DNA of 64,000 nt, taken from positions 16,246 through 80,245 of the forward strand of contig JAZQMY010000025.1 in NCBI GenBank assembly GCA_045627045.1, given 5' to 3'. A program made the translations under genes and the position numbers. The notes under the pieces were generated by a model. It had not been told where the DNA came from and ran no database searches. It worked only from the letters and a program-made list of their open reading frames with translations. Position 1 is the first letter of the stretch. The number at the start of each line of letters is the position of its first letter. Below are positions 17,910-25,675 of the stretch, one piece after another. The stretch comes from SIG351 sp045627045 (GTDB taxonomy: Bacteria; Bacillota; Clostridia; HGM11327).

Positions 17910-18948
17910 ATCAAGAAATCAGCGAATCAGAAAAATTATCAAAACAGGGCTGATATTACTTGCTCTTGCACTCTTTGTGACCGCAGCCGTTCTGTTTTCG
18001 GCCGCTATGGGAGACCTTCTGAAGTCGATTTTCTTCGCAGTTATAATCGCATATCTGCTGATGCCTGTCGAACGTATGTTAGAAAAGCACTTTCCGAGTG
18101 GTATTTCTGCTTTGATTTCGGTGTTTTTGCTCTTCGGCGGACTGATAACGGTAATAATTCTTATTGTGCCCGTATTTGCGCGTGAGCTTTCTTCGCTGTC
18201 CTCGGGATTAAACTCTGCAATGAATTATATCTCCGAAAAGTTCAGCTCAATAAACGACATAGCCGATAAAATCGGGATCAGACTTGAGCCGGGACGGATA
18301 TTGAGTGACTTTTTGCTTAACGCAGAAAAAGAAGGCAACAACTTATCAGAAGGATTGCACAGGATAACAGAGAAGCTCCCATCGGTCGTCCTGCTTCCGA
18401 TACTGACATTCTACTTTCTGAAGGACAGGGAATTGCTTGGTCGCTCCGCGGCTTTTCTGATACCAGTAAAACTAAGGAAAACAGTTTCCGGTGCTCTTAC
18501 AGGTGCGGACAAAATTATCAAGCACTATGTCAGAACACAGCTTGTTGTCGCCGTAATCGTCGGCGCGGCAACCACGGTCGGATATATTTTCATCGGTGTG
18601 CCTTACGCTTTTATTCTGGGGCTTTTTATGGGCTTTTGTGAAATGATACCTTATTTCGGTCCGTGGATAGGTGCGGTGCCTGCCGCACTTGTGGTGGCCG
18701 CATGGTCGCCCGAAAAGCTTCTTTTCACATTACTTGTTGTGCTTGCAGTTCAGCAGCTTGAAGGAAACTTTTTAAGCCCTTATCTTATGGGAATTCATTT
18801 TGACATCCATCCCGTTACTGTGCTTACCGTTCTGTGGGTTTCCGGAAGAATACTTGGCTTTACTGGATTCATATTCGGAATACCTATTTTTGTGATTTTG
18901 AGGGACTTATCTGTATCTGCATTCAATAAAATTGTAAAAGCGGGGTAG
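17884..18948 (+). CDS. AI-2E family transporter (PF01594-type permease)
   Basis: 354 residues, about seven membrane spans. Family features: a central variable extracytoplasmic/amphipathic region (about 95-165), then FLKDRELLGR, and the C-terminal half with GFCEMIPYFGPWIGAVPAAL and LEGNFLSPYLMG. Members include the autoinducer-2 exporter TqsA and Na+/H+ antiporter-like proteins; most Firmicutes members are unassigned. The ATG lies inside the previous gene with AAAGGA upstream. Confidence 0.85.
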   Translation: MSLTQLSTESRNQRIRKIIKTGLILLALALFVTAAVLFSAAMGDLLKSIFFAVIIAYLLMPVERMLEKHFPSGISALISVFLLFGGLITVIILIVPVFARELSSLSSGLNSAMNYISEKFSSINDIADKIGIRLEPGRILSDFLLNAEKEGNNLSEGLHRITEKLPSVVLLPILTFYFLKDRELLGRSAAFLIPVKLRKTVSGALTGADKIIKHYVRTQLVVAVIVGAATTVGYIFIGVPYAFILGLFMGFCEMIPYFGPWIGAVPAALVVAAWSPEKLLFTLLVVLAVQQLEGNFLSPYLMGIHFDIHPVTVLTVLWVSGRILGFTGFIFGIPIFVILRDLSVSAFNKIVKAG

Positions 18949-18954
18949 AAAGTA

Positions 18955-18983
18955 TTGAATTGAGCTTCAAAGTGGTGTATAAT
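18955..18983 (+). promoter_or_regulatory. nudF promoter
   Basis: TTGAAT (18955-18960), 17-bp spacer, TATAAT (18978-18983). No TGn extension. Confidence 0.75.
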
Positions 18984-19010
18984 ATCAATAAAAAACAGAG
19001 GTTATGCGAT

Positions 19011-19547
19011 ATGGAGCTTATAGAAAAAACAGTATCAACAGATAATGTATACAGCGGAAAAATAATTAAAGTTGAATTGGACGACGTGATTCTTCCGGAC
19101 GGCAAAAATTCAAAAAGAGAAATCGTAAGACACGGCCCTGCGGTCGCAATCCTTGCGCTTGACGATGATAACAACGTTATACTTGTCGAGCAATACAGAA
19201 AGCCCATTGAATCCGTAATTCTTGAAATTCCGGCAGGTCACATAGAGAAAGGGGAAGATCCTCATGAGACCGCTTTGCGTGAGCTGAAAGAGGAAACAGG
19301 ATATGAAGCAGGAAAAATTGAGCTTGTAAGCAAATATTTTACTTCACCGGGCTTTACGGATGAGCTTATTTATTTCTACTTTGCCGAAAACCTCAAAAAA
19401 TCCGAGACACACTTTGATGAGGACGAATTCATTGAGCTGAAAAAGATAAAAGCAGATGAATTCATCCGGATGGCTAAGGATTTCAGGCTCATTGATGAAA
19501 AGGCAATACTTGCCGCATTCTACCTGGAAGCAAAGCTGAACAAATAA
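19011..19547 (+). CDS. nudF: ADP-ribose pyrophosphatase, Nudix family
   Basis: 178 residues from the ATG at 19011 (AGAGG upstream; the promoter lies between the earlier in-frame TTG and this ATG). A complete Nudix box spans residues 76-98 (G76, E82, then RELKEETGY). The substrate-recognition strand VEQYRKPIES upstream is typical of the NudF/YqkG subgroup that hydrolyses ADP-ribose to AMP and ribose-5-phosphate. As in Bacillus (yqkG near spoIIM), it is followed by a SpoIIM-like gene. Confidence 0.9.
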   Translation: MELIEKTVSTDNVYSGKIIKVELDDVILPDGKNSKREIVRHGPAVAILALDDDNNVILVEQYRKPIESVILEIPAGHIEKGEDPHETALRELKEETGYEAGKIELVSKYFTSPGFTDELIYFYFAENLKKSETHFDEDEFIELKKIKADEFIRMAKDFRLIDEKAILAAFYLEAKLNK

Positions 19548-19604
19548 CAGTTCTTACTATCATTCCTCACGAATATAATATAAAAAATGCAGGGAGGATT
19601 CAAA

Positions 19605-20180
19605 ATGAGAAGAACAGATTTACTGAGGTATGTATATTCAAGAAAAAGCTTTTATCTTTCGGCAATGTTCCTGTTTACGGCGGCATTTTCGTGCGGTGTG
19701 TTTTTCGGCTACGGAAAAGGTATGAATATCGTTGAAGAGCCATTCAGCCTTTCGATCGGCGCACTTATACTATATCGCCTGCTGCCGATAGCCTTTATCT
19801 GTCTCGGCGGTCTGTTCTTTGCGGGAACGGCTATAAGCGTTACCTGCGAATCATGCTTTGCATTTCAGCTCGGGGTAAATCTCGGGAAGGCATTTCTCGT
19901 GTCTTTTTCCTCGGGAGCAGTTTATCTCTTTCTTGACGGAGTCCCGTGCGGATTATTATATACCGTTGTGGGGATAATTTCGGCAGCGGAAGCCTTTTGC
20001 TGCAACTTCAGCCGTCTTGCACTGAAATTAAAGGGCAGAGAGCATCTTATGACAAGGCAGGAAATAAGCTCTTATTTCAGAAGATCCATAGGTTTATCTG
20101 CAATAACCGTAGGCGTGATCATCCTTGAAAAATGTGTTTTTGGTGAAGCTTTTCTTAAAATATCATCAAATTTCGCTTAA
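19605..20180 (+). CDS. SpoIIM-like sporulation membrane protein
   Basis: 191 residues from the ATG at 19605, preceded by AGGGAGG; an upstream ATG at 19587 lies before that site. Five or six membrane spans. The N-terminal basic segment (RRTDLLRYVYSRKSF) followed by a helix, and the overall layout, resemble SpoIIM, part of the DMP complex (SpoIID-M-P) needed for engulfment of the forespore. The length is slightly short. The main support is position after nudF, the same neighbourhood as Bacillus. A weak TTCTTA-N17-TATAAT (19551-19579) could be a private promoter. Confidence 0.5.
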   Translation: MRRTDLLRYVYSRKSFYLSAMFLFTAAFSCGVFFGYGKGMNIVEEPFSLSIGALILYRLLPIAFICLGGLFFAGTAISVTCESCFAFQLGVNLGKAFLVSFSSGAVYLFLDGVPCGLLYTVVGIISAAEAFCCNFSRLALKLKGREHLMTRQEISSYFRRSIGLSAITVGVIILEKCVFGEAFLKISSNFA

Positions 20181-20206
20181 AAGTGACTTCGAACGGCAAA
20201 AAGTAC

Positions 20207-20235
20207 TTGAAAAAAAACCTGTTTTGTTATAAAAT
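20207..20235 (+). promoter_or_regulatory. promoter of the 20265 gene
   Basis: TTGAAA (20207-20212), 17-bp spacer, TAAAAT (20230-20235). Confidence 0.65.
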
Positions 20236-20264
20236 ATAGTTATAAAATTAATTGGGAGAAAAGA

Positions 20265-20774
20265 ATGGCTCTATTAAGATTATTAAAATTCATTCTGAAG
20301 CACCTATATATAATTCTGATTGTTGTGGCATTGTGTATTTTTGTCGCATTTTTCGCATACGATAACGCATATATCAATATTGTGACAAGAGACGGAATGA
20401 GTGCCAGATGCGACTGCATCCTGAATGACTACGGCGCAGAAACCGAAACCTACAAGCTTCAGTCCCTCTTTACAACAAATTACGTTTACAATCTTTTTGA
20501 AGACGATAGCGCTTTGTTCACTGACTATTCCGCTCTGAATTACAGATACAGCATAACAGTCGGACTGGCTATGGTCTGGCCATGGAGCACGGAATGTACT
20601 GTTTCCGTATCGGAACGAGTGCTGGATCTGTCTGTAAAATATATAGGAGACGGCACAGAGGACAAGGATAACGTCCCTGAGTGGCCCGACGGCAAATATA
20701 ACGTAGATCTCTCAAAGAAAAACGGTGTATGGAAAATAAACAAAGTCACATACACAGGACCTCTTGAGGAATAA
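20265..20774 (+). CDS. hypothetical membrane-anchored protein
   Basis: 169 residues, not recognised. One N-terminal membrane span (about 12-32) preceded by a basic stretch, so the remainder is probably outside. The rest alternates short strands with acidic loops, and the last part (KYNVDLSKKNGVWKINKVTY) looks like the end of an NTF2-like or DUF4878-like fold, which often follows a single anchor. Two Cys (CDC) sit just after the span. GGGAG precedes the ATG. It has its own promoter. Confidence 0.65.
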   Translation: MALLRLLKFILKHLYIILIVVALCIFVAFFAYDNAYINIVTRDGMSARCDCILNDYGAETETYKLQSLFTTNYVYNLFEDDSALFTDYSALNYRYSITVGLAMVWPWSTECTVSVSERVLDLSVKYIGDGTEDKDNVPEWPDGKYNVDLSKKNGVWKINKVTYTGPLEE

Positions 20775-20875
20775 AATCACCACAAGCGGTAATAAATGTA
20801 TTTCGTATACCATTGCACCTCTTTATATAACCTTTATCATTTGGTTGGGGTTATATTGTTATTTTTTGTTTCTCC

Positions 20876-20971
20876 GCATTACGTGTGATTTTGAGGCCCC
20901 CTTTTTGATGTCGGTTCCGATCGACACAATACAGCATCATTATCATTCGTAATGCATTTTTTCTATTACGC
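20876..20971. repeat. ATTACG-containing repeats upstream of the beta-helix gene
   Basis: GCATTACG (20876-20883) and its exact complement CGTAATGC (20948-20955), plus a third ATTACGC near 20965-20971. All lie in the 217-base gap before the 20992 gene. They could be operator half-sites; no clear promoter was identified here. Confidence 0.35.
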
Positions 20972-20991
20972 AGATTACTCAGGGATTTAAT

Positions 20992-22395
20992 ATGAACGAA
21001 ATTAAAAGCACAATAAAAAATACTATCAAAGCCGAAAAAGTAAAAACAGAAAACGCAATTGAAAGCCTTTCTGACAAATGTACGCTTACCGATTACTCGG
21101 GCGATGTTTACGAAGACAGATCTTCAAACAAAGTCTGGACAAAAGCACTTCAAAAAGCACTGGACGAGCATGAGGTTGTAATAATACCGCCGTCTGATGA
21201 TGTATATTTCATCGATGATTCGGTAATAATTCCATCAAACAGAAGAATAGTCGCATACGGAGCAGTGGTAAGACTCGTTCCGGAATGTCTTGTTCTCATG
21301 TTCAGAAACAAGAATACTCTTGACGGCACAAAAAAGCCAATAAATCCGGCCGTAACGGATCATAACATCGCAATTGAGGGCGGCAGCTTTGAGGAATCCA
21401 ACACCAAAAGAGGCGGTTACGGCAAAAACGCAATGTACGACAAAGAAAGAAGCTTCTTCGGAGTATCCACGCTCTTTCTTTTCAATAACATAGAAGGTCT
21501 GATACTGAAAAACGTCAATTTTGCACACACAGCAGGCTTCAGCGTTCAGACAGGCGATATCACAAACGCATTCTTTGAGAATATCACATTCACCGAGTGC
21601 TATGCTGACGGACTTCACCTGAACGGAAACTCAAAAAACATTCTTGCAAGAAACATCAAGGGGCAAGTTGGCGATGATCTCGTTGCTCTCAATATGTACG
21701 ATTGGCAGAATTCATCCGTAAACTTCGGACCTACCGAGAACGTTCTCTGCGAAGATCTTGAGCTTTCCGAAACAAGCCGCTACAAGGCTTTGAGAATAGA
21801 GCCGGGAACATATTTTTACGAGGATGGCTCATCGGTCGACTGTTCACTCAGAAACTGTATCATCCGCAATGTCAAAGGCATAATGACGTTCAAAATGTAT
21901 TATCAGACGCCTCCTTACAGGATAGACAGTGAACCGGAAAAAGGCAAGCTCGGAAGCGCCGATAATATTTTCTTTGAAGATATCGCAATCGATCTTGAAG
22001 GTCCTATCGACAGTATGACGGAATACCTTGATTCAGATCCCATCAGAGGAAACTTCGGTGCATTTGAGCTCGGATCGGTGATGGGTTACGTTTCGTTTAA
22101 AAATATCGATATCACACTCCATAAAGATAAATATCCGCTCTCATACCTCGTGACCTGCGGACCTAAATCATGCAGATGGGAAAACAACACTATCGAAGTA
22201 TTTGATCCGTATTTCGACAGCAGTATAGAATGTCTTGAATTCAGCAATATCAGAGTCAACGGAAAGCGTGCGGATAATATTGAAAATCTTATCAAAACGG
22301 TTTCATTTGAAAACGTTAATAATGACGGACGTTCAACAGCATCAGGAAAGATCGATAAAATCATTCTTGACGGCAGGATCATAAACAAAGATTAA
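20992..22395 (+). CDS. right-handed beta-helix (GH28/pectin-degradation-like) protein, cytoplasmic
   Basis: 467 residues with no signal peptide or membrane span. After an N-terminal segment, residues about 55-440 form short recurring strands typical of a parallel beta-helix (KNVNFAHTAGFSVQTG, then ENITFTECYADGLHLNGNS). DGLHLNG (206-212) and GDDLVALN (227-234) correspond in place and spacing to the NTDG and GDD acid motifs of GH28 polygalacturonases, and RYKALRIEPG follows as in the later substrate-binding strand. An intracellular glycan-cleaving or epimerising role is inferred, perhaps on oligosaccharides. A paralogue with the same motifs is at 45285-46454. CAGGGA lies before the ATG. Confidence 0.65.
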   Translation: MNEIKSTIKNTIKAEKVKTENAIESLSDKCTLTDYSGDVYEDRSSNKVWTKALQKALDEHEVVIIPPSDDVYFIDDSVIIPSNRRIVAYGAVVRLVPECLVLMFRNKNTLDGTKKPINPAVTDHNIAIEGGSFEESNTKRGGYGKNAMYDKERSFFGVSTLFLFNNIEGLILKNVNFAHTAGFSVQTGDITNAFFENITFTECYADGLHLNGNSKNILARNIKGQVGDDLVALNMYDWQNSSVNFGPTENVLCEDLELSETSRYKALRIEPGTYFYEDGSSVDCSLRNCIIRNVKGIMTFKMYYQTPPYRIDSEPEKGKLGSADNIFFEDIAIDLEGPIDSMTEYLDSDPIRGNFGAFELGSVMGYVSFKNIDITLHKDKYPLSYLVTCGPKSCRWENNTIEVFDPYFDSSIECLEFSNIRVNGKRADNIENLIKTVSFENVNNDGRSTASGKIDKIILDGRIINKD

Positions 22396-22431
22396 GAAAT
22401 TGAAAATTACTATACGATAGGGAGAAAAGAT

Positions 22432-23139
22432 ATGGTTTATGCTATTAGTAATATTCACGGTTGCTACGATAAGTGGGAGCATATGCTCAACCTTATCAAG
22501 CTCAAGACTGCGGATGATTTTTACGTACTGGGAGATGTAGTGGATTACGGCCCCGAGCCGATGAAGGTACTTCTCGATATGATGGAAAGAGTCAATGTTT
22601 ATCCTGTAATGGGTGAGCACGAATATAAATTTTTAAACTTTGTAAAGGATTTTCCGGTCAACGCAGATATTAGCAAGTTTGCCGCATCTCTCGGAAAAGA
22701 CAGAGTGCAGGCATTTACTGACTGGATAAAGAACGGAGGAAGAACAACATTCGAATCCTATATGGCGCTTTCACCTGCAGACAAGAACGCCGTTCTTGAG
22801 TATCTGAACGAATTCATGCTTTACGACACAGCAGTTGTCGGAGACGATTCCTTTGTTTTCACTCATGCAGGAATAAGAAATTTCAATCCTAAAAAGAGCC
22901 TTGACGAATACAATATCGAGGATTATCTTTTTGATGCTCAAAGTGCAGTCATGGATTATTATCCCGGCAAGTATATGGTTGTCGGACACACGCCTACGTT
23001 CTCGCTTGATCCTGAAAATGCAGGAAAAATCTTCACAAAGCACGGTTTTATCGACATTGAATGCGGCTGCCGCTGGGAAAAGCGCGGCGGACGTCTGGGA
23101 TGCCTCAGACTTAACGATATGAAGGAATTCTACGTATGA
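22432..23139 (+). CDS. PPP-type metallophosphoesterase with altered active-site motifs
   Basis: 235 residues, layout of bacterial PrpA/PrpE or Ap4A-hydrolase-like serine/threonine phosphatases. The order of motifs is intact but key residues differ. GDIHG is SNIHG (Asn7 replaces the metal-binding Asp). GDxVDRG is GDVVDYG (Tyr39 for Arg). GNHE is GEHE (Glu62 for the metal-binding Asn). FTHAG and VVGHTPT supply the later His ligands. Asp-to-Asn and Asn-to-Glu together preserve net charge, so activity may be changed rather than lost. GGGAG precedes the ATG. Its stop overlaps the punA start (ATGA). Confidence 0.75.
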   Translation: MVYAISNIHGCYDKWEHMLNLIKLKTADDFYVLGDVVDYGPEPMKVLLDMMERVNVYPVMGEHEYKFLNFVKDFPVNADISKFAASLGKDRVQAFTDWIKNGGRTTFESYMALSPADKNAVLEYLNEFMLYDTAVVGDDSFVFTHAGIRNFNPKKSLDEYNIEDYLFDAQSAVMDYYPGKYMVVGHTPTFSLDPENAGKIFTKHGFIDIECGCRWEKRGGRLGCLRLNDMKEFYV

Positions 23140-23966
23140 TGAACGCAAAAGATTATTATTCAAAGCTGGAAGGCTTCGTAAAGAAAATCAGAGAAATAAC
23201 CGACTTTGTTCCTGAAACAGCGCTCGTTCTCGGAAGCGGTCTCGGAGATTTTGCAGAGAATATCAGGATGATTGCAACTGTTGACTACTCCTCATTGGAG
23301 GGTTTTCCTATTTCAACTGCACCGGGACACGTAGGAAGATTCATTTTCGGAGAGCTTGAAGGCAAAAAAATCATAGCAATGCAGGGAAGAGTTCATTACT
23401 ATGAAGGCTATGACATGGGCGATGTTGTGCTTCCGGCAAGACTTATGCATATGCTCGGCGCAAAGACAATCATTCTCACAAATGCAGCAGGCGGAATCAA
23501 CCCTGAATACAAGGCCGGAGACTTCATGGTCCTGAAGGATCATATTTCGGACTTTGTTCCGTCGCCGTTAAGAGGCGAAAACATAGACGAGCTCGGAGTG
23601 AGATTTCCCGATATGACAAACGTATATGACGTTGAGCTCCGTAAAACAATTAAAAAAGTCGCAGAAAGACTCTCTGTACCGGTGCACGAGGGCGTATATG
23701 TTCAGACTCCAGGTCCAAACTACGAAACGCCTGCCGAAATCAGAATGTTCTCAATGCTCGGCGCCGATGCCGTCGGCATGAGCACTGCGTGTGAAGCAAC
23801 AGCCGCACGCCACTGCGGAATGAAGGTCTGCGCAATAAGCTGCATTTCAAACCTTGCCGCAGGAATCAGCAAGGCTCCGCTTTCCCACAAGGAGGTTCAG
23901 GAAACGGCAAACAGAGTTTCAAAGCAGTTTGAGCAGCTCATTAAGGAAATAATCAAGGAAATCTAA
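23136..23966 (+). CDS. punA: purine nucleoside phosphorylase (type I, trimeric)
   Basis: 276 residues. It phosphorolyses (deoxy)guanosine and inosine to base and ribose-1-phosphate in purine salvage. LGSGLGDFA (32-40) is the phosphate-binding loop. GRVHYYEGY (about 87-95), LTNAAGGIN (about 112-120), PGPNYETPAE (about 190-199) and the MSTACEA segment are family signatures. The start overlaps the preceding phosphoesterase stop by four bases with AAGGA upstream, so the two are coupled. Confidence 0.94.
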   Translation: MMNAKDYYSKLEGFVKKIREITDFVPETALVLGSGLGDFAENIRMIATVDYSSLEGFPISTAPGHVGRFIFGELEGKKIIAMQGRVHYYEGYDMGDVVLPARLMHMLGAKTIILTNAAGGINPEYKAGDFMVLKDHISDFVPSPLRGENIDELGVRFPDMTNVYDVELRKTIKKVAERLSVPVHEGVYVQTPGPNYETPAEIRMFSMLGADAVGMSTACEATAARHCGMKVCAISCISNLAAGISKAPLSHKEVQETANRVSKQFEQLIKEIIKEI

Positions 23967-24026
23967 CATACGTTAAGCAAAATTTTTGTTGTTAAAAAAA
24001 CATTTTTTGTCGTATAAAAGTGATAA

Positions 24027-24061
24027 AACGGGAACACATATTGACTGTGTTCCCGTTTCTT
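24027..24061 (+). terminator. punA terminator
   Basis: A 12-bp perfect stem, AACGGGAACACA / TGTGTTCCCGTT (24027-24038 and 24046-24057), then TTCTT. It overlaps the next gene's promoter. Confidence 0.8.
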
Positions 24062-24069
24062 GCTATAAT
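24041..24069 (+). promoter_or_regulatory. promoter overlapping the punA terminator
   Basis: TTGACT (24041-24046), 17-bp spacer, TATAAT (24064-24069), TGC extended -10. The -35 lies in the terminator loop and the spacer in its right arm. Confidence 0.7.
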
Positions 24070-24099
24070 CCTCTAAAATCAATTCTACGGAGGACAAAA

Positions 24100-24861
24100 A
24101 TGTCAGTAATCTATTTACACGGTCTGAAATTCATTCTGAATTTTGACAAAAAGCTTTTCTCACTATCAGTTTTAAGTTGTATCCTTATTCCGATATCATT
24201 TATCGCAGGCGGAACTGTGCCGTTATTCGGAATCGTTATTTCGGGACTTCTTGTGGCAGGAATAAGAAAAATATTCCTTGCTTCGTACATAAAAAGACAG
24301 GAGCACAAGACAGAGGAAATTTTTTCTGGTTTTTCCGATTTCCGCCACGTTGCCGCAGGAATGACGTGGACTTTCTTCAAGACATACGTCTGGCTGTTGA
24401 TACCTGTTGCGGGAATCTTTATTTCGGTAATGAAAGCATACGAATACAGGTTCGTTCCGTACATACTCATGACCAGAAAAGAAGTCAAGGCTCTTGATGC
24501 ACCCGACGTTTCTTCAAAGGAGACAGACGGCTTCAGGGCCTATATGTTCGCAACAGATGCCCTGATGTTTGCATCACTGCTTCTGACGGAGCTTTTCCTG
24601 TATCTTTTATCCCTGATTCCGTATGTCGGCATCATTTTCTCTGCAATGATGGTGCTTCTCATGTGCCTTTTTGCGGTTTTCCTTCCATATATCAGGAACG
24701 TTTTGTTTGCTTCGTTCTATACTGAAATAAAGACAAAATGCATTCTTCCTTTGAGGCATTCAAGAGTTTGTCCTGTATGCCTTACAAAGCTTGACGGAAA
24801 CGATGCCTACTGCTCAAACTGCGGAGAAAAGGTTCTTGATCTGAAACAGCAGCAACAATAA
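24100..24861 (+). CDS. multi-span membrane protein with C-terminal zinc ribbon
   Basis: 253 residues from the ATG at 24100 (GGAGG just upstream). Five or six membrane spans in a layout resembling DUF975-type integral membrane proteins. A cytoplasmic-looking C-terminal zinc ribbon follows, with CPVC and CSNC near residues 226 and 241. Not assigned to a named family with confidence. Zinc-ribbon tails on small membrane proteins are frequent in Clostridia and their role is unknown. Single-gene unit with its own promoter and terminator. Confidence 0.7.
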   Translation: MSVIYLHGLKFILNFDKKLFSLSVLSCILIPISFIAGGTVPLFGIVISGLLVAGIRKIFLASYIKRQEHKTEEIFSGFSDFRHVAAGMTWTFFKTYVWLLIPVAGIFISVMKAYEYRFVPYILMTRKEVKALDAPDVSSKETDGFRAYMFATDALMFASLLLTELFLYLLSLIPYVGIIFSAMMVLLMCLFAVFLPYIRNVLFASFYTEIKTKCILPLRHSRVCPVCLTKLDGNDAYCSNCGEKVLDLKQQQQ

Positions 24862-24869
24862 AAAATAAT

Positions 24870-24909
24870 AAAAAGACAAACTGCCGGCTCATCCGCGGTT
24901 TGTCTTTTT
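24870..24909. terminator. bidirectional terminator between convergent genes
   Basis: AAAAAGACAAAC and GTTTGTCTTTTT form a long stem around a GC-rich apex (24870-24909), with A and T tracts on the two sides, between the membrane-protein gene and the RAYT gene. Confidence 0.88.
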
Positions 24910-24910
24910 G

Positions 24911-25426
24911 TTATTCTGAAATATACCTCTGATAGAACCTGTCTTCCTGCCATAAGGATGGGTTATTTAACAAATGATAGATAGTATTATTGAGCTCATT
25001 CTGCGAACGAATGCCTCGAATCACCGAGCAGGAGAACCAGAGTGATTCCTCCGGAGTGATTTGTTTGAGCAGATTATTCATAATGTCATTTTCCGTGAGT
25101 TCTCTGAAAAGGATCCCCGTCTGACGAATGATGTCACGCATATTTTCATCCGTAACGAGCTCATTTATCTGCTCACGCTCAAATCTGAAAAGCATATGCA
25201 CATGATTCGGCATAACGGCCGTAAGCATAGGAGCAACGCCTCTGTGAAGACCTTTGAATTCAGATAATCTTTCCGTTACGGCTTTACCGTATTTTGACGG
25301 GCTAAAGGAGCCGTTTGATACAATGCCGAGAAAGCACCGTGATTTTGATGTTCTGACAGTCAGAAAATAATATCTGAATAATGCATCGTCAAAAACCGCA
25401 TTTGAAATATCTGATTGATCAGCCAT
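24911..25426 (-). CDS. RAYT/IS200-like Y1 transposase (HUH) domain protein
   Basis: 171 residues from the ATG at 25426, chosen because AAGGGAG lies 8 bases upstream. The HUH motif is MPNHVHML. The C-terminal IYHLLNNPSLW resembles the YIxxNPxxW motif of REP-associated tyrosine transposases and holds the likely catalytic Tyr. The length fits a complete domain. No IS200-type end hairpins or target repeats were identified beside it, so it looks like a domesticated, stand-alone copy. Confidence 0.8.
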   Translation of the reverse strand: MADQSDISNAVFDDALFRYYFLTVRTSKSRCFLGIVSNGSFSPSKYGKAVTERLSEFKGLHRGVAPMLTAVMPNHVHMLFRFEREQINELVTDENMRDIIRQTGILFRELTENDIMNNLLKQITPEESLWFSCSVIRGIRSQNELNNTIYHLLNNPSLWQEDRFYQRYISE

Positions 25427-25604
25427 GATTGAGCTCCCTTCCGTAAATGATTCAAATTTCATCTATTCAACTATATTTTATCATAAAATTTCGAAAAAGT
25501 ATATATTTTTAAGAAAAAATATCTTAAATATTCATAAAACGCGTCTATCTTGAGTATCTTATCTGCATAGAGTGAAAAATCAGTTCATTTTCAGCAAAAA
25601 GCGC

Positions 25605-25633
25605 TTGCACTATCCTTCAAAATATGATATAAT
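25605..25633 (+). promoter_or_regulatory. promoter of the spoVB-mazG operon
   Basis: TTGCAC (25605-25610), 17-bp spacer, TATAAT (25628-25633), TGA extended -10. The bases 25463-25604 before it are AT-rich with nothing recognisable. Confidence 0.8.
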
Positions 25634-25675
25634 AAACAAGCTTTTTTGCGATAAAAATAAAAGACGGAAGGATAA

